From: Cinnamomum chago
Taxonomy: Eukaryota; Streptophyta; Magnoliopsida; Laurales; Lauraceae
Length of the DNA: 64,000 nt
Direction: 5' to 3'
Assembly: GCA_038049695.1 (NCBI GenBank)
Contig: CP142451.1
Span: 11,220,001-11,284,000 of the forward strand
Shown here piece by piece: positions 56,658-64,000 of the stretch (the first letter of the stretch is position 1; the number at the start of each line of letters is the position of its first letter). The position numbers were made by a program, and so were the translations under genes. The notes under the pieces are model-generated. The model was not told the origin of the DNA. It saw nothing but the letters and a program-made list of their open reading frames with translations, and did no database searches.

Positions 56658-59282
56658 TAAATTGGCCCCAACCACGAATGATGATGATGATGATATCCAT
56701 TGTGTTTGGCACAAAAAATACCTTGGATTCTTTAAAAATAAAATAAAAACTCATGACTAAACTATGTGCGTCGTATATGCATGAACTAAATTCATAAATG
56801 CTTCAAAATAATTGGATATCTCTGACTTGATGAGCCAAAGTCGTCTGGGCCCGATCTCATAGTGGGATTGATGAGAGAAATGAGAATGATAATGTAATTT
56901 GTCGTCCGGGAAACAAGTGAAATTCTCAAAATGATGATATTTGTTAGTTCAAAATGTTGATGCTAAAAGTGTCCACAGGTAAACTTGGGAACTCAATTGA
57001 AGTATGGTGGACTTGGTATTCTAATTTGGAGTAGTTATTTTGCAGTCATATATACATATAAACGATTCACATGTATAAAGATTACGAATGATTTCAGTTG
57101 TTTGCAATCATTTATACATATGATAAGTAAATTAGCTGTGAAAATCGTGTCTAAATAAGGCCATTTATACACCAACATCTTCACATCAAAATAAATTTGA
57201 TAGTGATTCACACCACTAGTGCAAAAAAAAGGGGCACCAATACACTTAGTTGCCCATCAACCATCCTTATTTGTTCTCATTCTTATGGGCTCCAAATTTG
57301 TAATCCAAACCGTTCACTTTGTTTATAAACTAATAAACTTGAACATATTAAAGTTGATTATCTTTAACCTGCATAAATTTTGAGTATTTTGTAAATAAAA
57401 GTCCTCAACATATAGACCTAACTTTTGCACTTACATGGCCCCAATTCAGGATTCAAACCATTCTATATTCTTGTATTTATGATAACTATCAAGACGTTTA
57501 GCTTCATATATTAACTCTTCATGGATTTAAGAAATCTGTAAAAAAAATCTAAAAAATAAAATAAATATTAAACGTTGGATGTACTCATTTGCTTACGTTA
57601 AAATTGGTGATTTTGACCAATATGACAATACATTTCACATTTGCAGCATTTACATATATTTACATATGTAAATTTTATTTTTCTATTATGCATGTGTAAA
57701 AGACAAACTACCCCTTGAAAGGGTTTTTTTTCTTCATATTTTACCAGCAGTGGGCAATCTAGTTGCTATTATTGATGCAAAAGAAAAAGAATGAGAAATA
57801 AGAGCTGATCTAATGTACTAAGCTACTTTGACACTTGTAGAACTCCCATTTCCTTGATCCTAGCCAAGAGTATCAGATATATTAGTGGGTGGTCATTTTC
57901 ACTTCATTGAAAGTGATACATACTTTTGGATTCACGATGTTCGAACTACTCGCGCAAGTGTTCAATGGCGACTATCACAGACAAATGAAAAATTGAGAGA
58001 TGATCCAATGCAGATGGCCTTACTACTGCTACTTTGAGATGTATAGAGGACATTTTTGCTTGATCCCATGGACTAGTATCAGAGACATATTGACAACTTT
58101 CGCTTAATTTAATGTGACATGTACTATTGAAACTAATGTTTAAATGATATAAATATATGCTTTTCATATAAACAATGCAATTGCGAACATCAATCATATT
58201 TGAGTGAAAACTAGACCACAGTTTGGATCTTGAAACAATGAGCTACTTAGCTTGAAAAGCACAGTTTCACCCCCACACACATGATCAGTTATCATCATCA
58301 AAGAGACCAAATAGCAATGACTGAGATCCCTTATTTTAAACAACCTAAGCAATTTCATCATCAAAGGAGGGATCATCATTAGATGAGAGGAATGATAAAA
58401 ACTTGCTTATGCAAAGGGGGGAGCCTGGATGGCAAGCGATAGTTCAAGTTAGAACTAAAAGCGAGCCAAAGCTATAAAATAGAATACGCGAACCACCGTT
58501 GTCCAACAACTGGAGGAGTAGTTGCCGAGTTGACGGGGGAGTCAATAATAAAATCAAATCTATTTCAAAAAAGAAGTTGGTTTCCCAAGTTACTATACCA
58601 CACATCTTATATAAAAACACTATCTAAAATTTTACTACAATCAAAATGATACATACTATTGAATTGATTATATATGAAAACATATCTTTTATACATGAAA
58701 ATTCAAACATATATCCACCATGTTAAAGTTAGAGTGATATTTGGACCAAAATTATCACGCAATATACAACACGCAGAAGGTAGCTGCTCTTAGCACTAAG
58801 GTAAGAGGTTGTTATCCATATTCATTATTTTTATTTAGTATCTTCCTTTTTACACACATGTACAAGGATTAATTCCTTTGTTTTCAAGTGAAAGTTTCAC
58901 TCGAAGTACCACATATCCAACTATAAAGTGTAGATCAGTTGACTTAAGACTAGAGTTGTTTTTGGAAATTGAGGGTTCGACGTTATAATAATATACTCAG
59001 GCCATGGGGATTTACCCATCTCCCTTTGGCTCAAGAGATTAGCACGGCCCAAAGTGATGAGACACCGTCTCATATAAAAAAAGAATTTCCCCATATCCAT
59101 ATCATTATAAAAAAAAAAAAAAATTTCCCAATGATACATGGATAAAAATATCAAATTTGTGAATATCAGGACATTACGTGGCAGTTCTCATCAGATGAAC
59201 GGTTGGATCATCAAGATATAACCTCAACTCTATTCGCCCCATGATGCCCGGGAGCCAAGAACCCATTTTATTCTCCTTTTTA
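56658..59282. other. spacer, no gene seen
   Basis: The stretch is AT-rich, with a GATGATGATGATGAT patch just left of it at 56680-56693 and A-runs near 59108-59122. A GGTTCGAC-type stretch near 58973 could be a degenerate tRNA-like box B, but no box A with correct spacing was found. Confidence 0.5.
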
Positions 59283-60157
59283 GGGGACGTTTGTTTTTTC
59301 CATTTACATATGTAATTGAATCACATGGGTAATGGATACACAAAAATCATGTTTGTTTGGTGTGATTTTGATTCACATGTGTAAAATAGGTGTGTAAATG
59401 GTGTGAAAGATGGCCATTTTCATGCATTGCATTTTCACACCTCAAGAGGTGTGAAAAACTTACCCATGTTACTGTTACTGGGCGGACTGCTACAGTGCCT
59501 CACTGAGCAGTCCGCCTTTTATTTTTTTTTAATTTTTTTGGGCCCCACTTGTAACATCTGAACCGTTCATTCTCTTGAGAAGCTCAAACACGGCCATGTG
59601 TCCAATTTTCAACCGTTGATGATGCATGGAGGTTGAGATATGATCAACATAATCACAGCCGTTCGATTAATCTATTGTTACTAACATATAGCAGTCCGCC
59701 TTTTGTGATTTTTTTATTTTTCTGGGACCCACCTGTAAGATCAGGACCGTTTATATTCTTTAGAAGCTCAACCACGGCCAGGTGTCCAATTTTCAACCGT
59801 TGATGATGTATGAAGGCTGAGATATCATCAAACAATATACAACCTATTGTTACAAACATACCCAGTCCGCCTTTTATTATTTTTTTAATTTTCTGGGCCC
59901 CACCTGTAAAATCAGGACCGTTCATATTCTTCAGAAGCTCAAACAAGGTCATGTGTCCAATTTTCAACCATTGATGATGCTTGGATATTGAGATATCATC
60001 AAACAATGTACAACTTATTCATAGATTCACATGTGAAATGTTATGTTAGTAACAAACGATGTAATCTGATCCACATGTGAGTCATTTACACATGCAAATG
60101 ACTCATATGTGGGTCATTTACACATGTGAATCACTTTCACAAGAAACAAACGACCCC
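59283..60157. mobile_element. 875-bp PIF/Harbinger-like MITE abutting gamma-COP
   Basis: It is flanked by TTA at 59280-59282 and 60158-60160. The left end is GGGGACGTTTGTTTTTTCC and the reverse-complemented right end is GGGGTCGTTTGTTTCTTGTG. Both subterminal zones are dense in CACATGTG/TTTACACATG words. The centre contains three tandem units (starts about 59507, 59691 and 59862, periods 184 and 171) with GCAGTCCGCCTTTT, GGGCCCCACTTGTAA and TCAACCGTTGATGATG. A GGCGGACTGCT / AGCAGTCCGCC hairpin opens the first. It ends 101 bases before the gamma-COP start codon. Confidence 0.82.
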
Positions 60158-60258
60158 TTAGCAGTTTGAAAGCCCTCACTCACCAGAAGCAGATCTCTCT
60201 CTCTCTAGTCTCTCCTCTCTCTCGTGCTCTAGATCGCGGCCAAGCCTCTCGATCCGTC
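60158..60258 (+). promoter_or_regulatory. gamma-COP leader, CT-rich
   Basis: The 101 bases between the MITE and the start codon include a CTCTCTCTCTCTAGTCTCTC tract at about 60193-60230, typical of plant 5' UTRs and Y-patch core promoters. The start context is CGTCATGGC, with G at +4. There is no TATA box within this short stretch, so core promoter elements must be CT-type or lie in the MITE. Confidence 0.5.
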
Positions 60259-63200
60259 ATGGCTCAACCCATGGTGAAGAAAGATGACGATCGAGACGAG
60301 GAAGGTCGGTTCAGAAACCCTAAGATTCCTGTTTTTGATCACTTCTTCAATTTCATTGTTCGATCCATGCTTTCTACCCATCACTTGAGCTTTAAACTGA
60401 TACTAGATGACCTTTTCGTTTGAATTCTCGTTCCTCCCTTGGATTATATTCTAGAAGCCGCAAATCGTTGATTTTAGTTTCAGATCTACATCTAGATCCC
60501 ACCCTTTGGATCTAGAATCGAAGGAATGAATCTTTTTTTGTGGAGATCTTTGCTTATTGAATAGAATGCGTTACGGAATACGCGTTTCTGTGCTGAAATC
60601 GCGAATTACTGCAATGTTGATTCATTTTGGCATTTAGATCTGGGCAGATCTAGTCCATTTTCTCATGATTATATGATATAGTTGGAGCAATTTGCTGGTG
60701 AATCTTTGGTTTTGTAGAGATATTTTGACTTGTTTTCTCATTGTATTATTGGCGATCTTGCAGCGGAGTATTCTCCTTTCTTAGGTATTGAGAAGGGTGC
60801 AGTCCTTCAAGAAGCTCGGGTTTTCAATGATCCTCAGCTCGATGCAAGGAGATGCTCTCAGGTTATATCATTACTCAATTATGCAATTTCATCACATTTG
60901 CACAATTTTCTCTTTTCGACTACTTGATCTTTTGTTCAAATCTTCTTCCCTATCAGGAATGATCTTTTTCAATGTTCCTCGATTATCTGATTTGCAGGTC
61001 ATTACGAAACTTCTGTATTTGCTGAATCAAGGCGAAACGTTTACAAAGGTCAGTCTTTGGTGCAATAGATCTCAGTGGTGTCTCATTGTCTCTTGTTTTA
61101 ATTATCTCTGGATCTGTTATTCATTTGTATAGGTCGAAGCCACAGAAGTGTTTTTTGCTGTTACCAAACTTTTTCAATCCAAGGATACTGGGCTTAGGAG
61201 GATGGTTTACTTGATGATCAAGGAGCTTTCTCCGTCCGCTGATGAGGTTGTATGATAATTCTTGTTTGTTTTTTTGCGTAATTTGATTTTTTTTTTCTAT
61301 GGAAACTAGGTCTTAATTTATAATGTTGTTCATGGAAGGTTATCATTGTTACGAGCTCTTTGATGAAAGACATGAACAGCAAGACCGACATGTATAGGGC
61401 CAATGCTATAAGGGTCCTCTGCAGAATTACTGATGGGACACTTCTTACACAAATTGAGAGATACTTGAAACAAGCAATTGTTGATAAGAACCCAGCTGTT
61501 GCAAGTGCTGCTCTCGTCAGCGGTGTTCACTTACTGCAGGTACTGCTATTGGCTGGTGTACATGCACTGATTACACATTTCTTGCTAGATTTGTGTTTAA
61601 TCTCTTTCATTTATGAACAGACAACTCCAGAAATTGTGAAAAGATGGAGTAATGAGGTTCAAGAAGCTGTCCAGTCAAGGGCTGCTTTGGTACAGTTCCA
61701 TGCTCTGGCACTTCTCCACCAGGTATTACTGAGAGTCTCTTTTGGCGTTTTAAGGAGTTAAATCTCACGTTCACCTTATTTGTAATGTGTTAGTTGGTGT
61801 ATGATTATGTCTATGTTGACCTGATATGAAAGATAATTTTTGCAATGCGTGCTTCAAAGTGTGTCCTAGAAAATTTAGTCCCAAATTGTATGTCAGAAGA
61901 TAAACTTAAGTTGGACACACCTTGGAACCACCAATGCTAAATGTAGATACGTGGATATTTAAGATTTTAAATTATTGGTTCTTAGAAAGAAGGCATAATT
62001 ATTTTGAATTATTGCCCCAATTGGGAACCCTAGAGGGAAAATGATGTGGCGGTTGTCTTTTTTGGCGGTGATTTGGACATTTTGGAAGGAAAGAAACTCA
62101 AGATGTTTTGAAGAAATTACATCCATCGATAGCAGGCTGGTGTAGAAATCAAAATTTCATGTAGCTCTTTGGGTGTCTATTCTCCCTTCCTTTAGAGGAT
62201 ACTCCTTAGATCAAATTAAAATGAAAGTAACCATTCAAAATTTTTTTTTTTCTTTTTTTTTCTAATAAGCATTATTCAATTTGTAGATACGGCAAAATGA
62301 CCGGTTGGCTGTGAGCAAGCTCGTTACCAGCTTGACAAGAGGCACAGTTCGCTCACCTTTGGCACAGTGCCTTTTGATTCGATATACTAGCCAGGTACTT
62401 CTCTTCGTCTTGAGTCATTATGGTAAAAAAAAGCAGAAGCTATGCCTCCAATAGTATCATATATTTACATAAGTAGGAAAGATGTGTCCACTCAGGTAAT
62501 ACGGGAGTCGAGCCTAAACACACAAACAGGAGAGCGCCCTTTTTATGATTATCTTGAGGGGTGCCTGCGGCACAAAGCAGAGATGGTTATATTTGAAGCT
62601 GCTAGAGCGATAACAGAATTGAGTGGTGTAACCAGTCGAGAATTGACTCCGGCTATTACTGTTCTACAACTATTTCTGAGTTCATCCAAGCCAGTGCTTC
62701 GATTTGCTGCAGTCCGCACTCTAAATAAGGTCAGTTCTCTTCTCATGTTTAAAATATTACCATGTATCTTCTTGCATGAATTTTGTTTCGGTGATCATTT
62801 GCTGCTATTCTGGGTGTTCTCAACTAGTCTCCTTGACTTTGATAAGTCACCTGGTTGACTCGAAGCCCAGACTAAGTCTTGACTCAGACTGAGTGAAAAA
62901 ATAAAGGCCCGGTATATACATGTATATTATATGTTTCTAGATCTACTACTATGCCCTTAAGAAAATTAGCAAGAATCCATAACACTTTTTTTTGTAACAG
63001 AATCCATAACACAATTAAAAAGGTGCTTATTATTGCAACCACAAGGTTGCAAGCTTAAGTCATGTTATTATCTTAAAAAAAAAGGGAAATGATCTCGTTG
63101 AATGAAAGGAAATTACATGTGTGCTATAGGATATAAAAGAAAAATACAACAGAAACAGCGTCAAAAATGCCCATGCACAGGAAAAAGCTTAGTAGTCAAA

Positions 63201-64000
63201 TTCAGTTTTTTTTTCCTTCCCAGTTGGCCAAAACTATTTAGTTTGTTATTGTACTGAACCATACAACCCCCATAAAATATTCGGCCCAAAATTTTGGAAC
63301 TATTCAATCAAGATTTTTTAATTCAGTTTTGAATTCATTGATCTCAAACAAACCAAAATTCCAAACTTCAGCCCGAATCCTGTGCAAATGCTTTTCTTTT
63401 TAATTATTTACTATTTTATTTACAAAAGTCACCTAAAATAAACTGAAGTTTCTTTTGTTCGGTCTGTTGTGAACTAGAAAGGGATTTGAGCCCCCCCATA
63501 GATAGAGCCATGAAGCTTGGGTTTCCTCTAGCATTGCCATATATTTAGTGTGAAGAAACTAGGCAGAGGGAGCAAGCATTGGCTCATCTAGGGAGATTAG
63601 CAAGACCTTTCCCTCCCCTCATTGCAACATTTATTCCTTCTCTTCCTAACCGCCTAGATCATTTGAATAAAATAAATCATCTGAATAGATCGCACACTTG
63701 GGCCTATAACCAGGTCCCCAATCCTCGAAGAAGAGTAGCCGAGGTGTTCCAAAGCACCCATGTATACTCAAATCAAGAAAAAAACACTAAATTATACGTG
63801 GCAGGCGGCAGGGTGAGGGAAGAAAAGGAGGTCAATGGACTTCATGTCACCAAGTCATACAAGGCAAGCACTTCCAACTCGTTGTAGCCACTTCTGCTGG
63901 TTATCATTCCTTGGAGCTCGAGTGCTCGACCCATGTGAAAGTGCATCTCGAGAATCTTGGCTTGTATTGACACCCATGTGAAAGTGAGCACCACGGGAGG
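60259..64000 (+). CDS. COPG: coatomer subunit gamma (gamma-COP), 5' part
   Basis: Eight exons are visible: 60259-60304, 60764-60861, 60998-61048, 61133-61246, 61339-61539, 61621-61722, 62287-62394 and 62496-62729. They give 954 bases (318 aa) in frame, ending RFAAVRTLNK at a GTCAGT donor. Plant gamma-COP is close to 890 aa, so roughly the first third is here. Residues 1-16 are acidic and charged. Then comes EYSPFLGIEKGAVLQEARVF and the alpha-solenoid adaptin-N region, with RRMVYLMIKELSPSADEVII, MYRANAIRVLCRITD and EMVIFEAARAITEL, all strongly conserved. Gamma-COP is part of the heptameric COPI coat. It binds Arf1-GTP and dilysine cargo and drives Golgi-to-ER and intra-Golgi retrograde transport. 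The remaining solenoid and the C-terminal appendage lie outside. No defect is seen. Confidence 0.96.
62730..64000 (+). other. gamma-COP intron 8, running past the window end
   Basis: After the GTCAGT donor no continuation exon appears in 1.27 kb. T- and A-rich runs occur near 62985 and 63073. A short CAACCACAAGGTTGCAAGC stretch ahead of an A-run (63030-63085) looks like a SINE 3' end. The 63500-64000 stretch has higher GC and open frames without recognisable domains, perhaps part of a retroelement cut by the window edge. Confidence 0.6.

Noticed and set aside
58921..59000. possible tRNA gene (GTTGACTTAAGACTAGAG ... GGGTTCGA)
   Set aside because: Box A does not match and the arms do not pair. 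At most a degenerate SINE-like fragment.
63480..64000. start of a gene or retrotransposon at the window edge
   Set aside because: Higher GC and open frames, but no domain, LTR or splice-consistent exon could be supported. Left as part of the gamma-COP intron.

Overview
This window is nuclear DNA of a flowering plant. The evidence is four intron-rich genes with GT-AG splicing (plus one GC-AG intron), plant-only families (PERK receptor kinase, EXA1-type GYF protein), AT-rich spacers, and many plant-type transposon remnants (hAT, PIF/Harbinger, MULE, Helitron, LINE, SINE). The long, transposon-filled introns would suit a magnoliid or another early-branching or woody angiosperm, but the sequence alone does not settle the lineage. 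I see no bacterial, viral or organellar segment, no CRISPR array and no convincing intact tRNA or rRNA gene.

Layout. 1-7800: spacer with a possible hAT transposase tail, several MITEs, and an orphan copy of the first exon of the next gene (4233-4302). 7811-21247, minus strand: a complete EXA1-like GYF-domain gene. My model has 10 coding exons, 5721 coding bases and 1906 aa, and it is in frame throughout. 21382-23015: three diverged copies of a roughly 0.5 kb repeat directly upstream of that gene. 24440-32345: a repeat district. It holds a large inverted array of short GTGGGCCC-rich units, a 230-bp tandem array at its centre, two related hAT-like elements, a Helitron 3' end and a LINE-like 3' end. 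33527-34413: a Mutator-like element carrying the start of a FAR1/FHY3-type gene. 35630-44115, minus strand: a complete RAB7/RABG3 GTPase (7 exons, 206 aa). Its 6-kb third intron is largely a decayed LINE with a nested DNA element. 48212-53545, plus strand: a complete PERK receptor-like kinase (8 exons, 657 aa). 53546-60157: transposon-rich spacer ending in an 875-bp PIF/Harbinger-like MITE that abuts the next gene. 60259 to the window end, plus strand: the 5' part (8 exons, 318 aa) of coatomer subunit gamma, whose ninth exon lies beyond the window.

The genes do not form a pathway cluster. RAB7 and gamma-COP both serve membrane traffic (late endosome to vacuole, and Golgi COPI vesicles), PERK is a cell-wall-associated receptor kinase, and the EXA1-like protein is a translational repressor adaptor. 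Their proximity looks incidental.

The most informative observations are: the orphan EXA1 exon 1; a 47-bp duplication that creates two 3' splice sites at EXA1 exon 2, the upstream one predicted to be frameshifting; hAT elements with visible target-site duplications; the 230-bp array inside an inverted repeat; the MULE with FAR1 sequence; and the MITE that makes up the immediate upstream region of the gamma-COP gene. I found no clearly new enzymatic or defence system.
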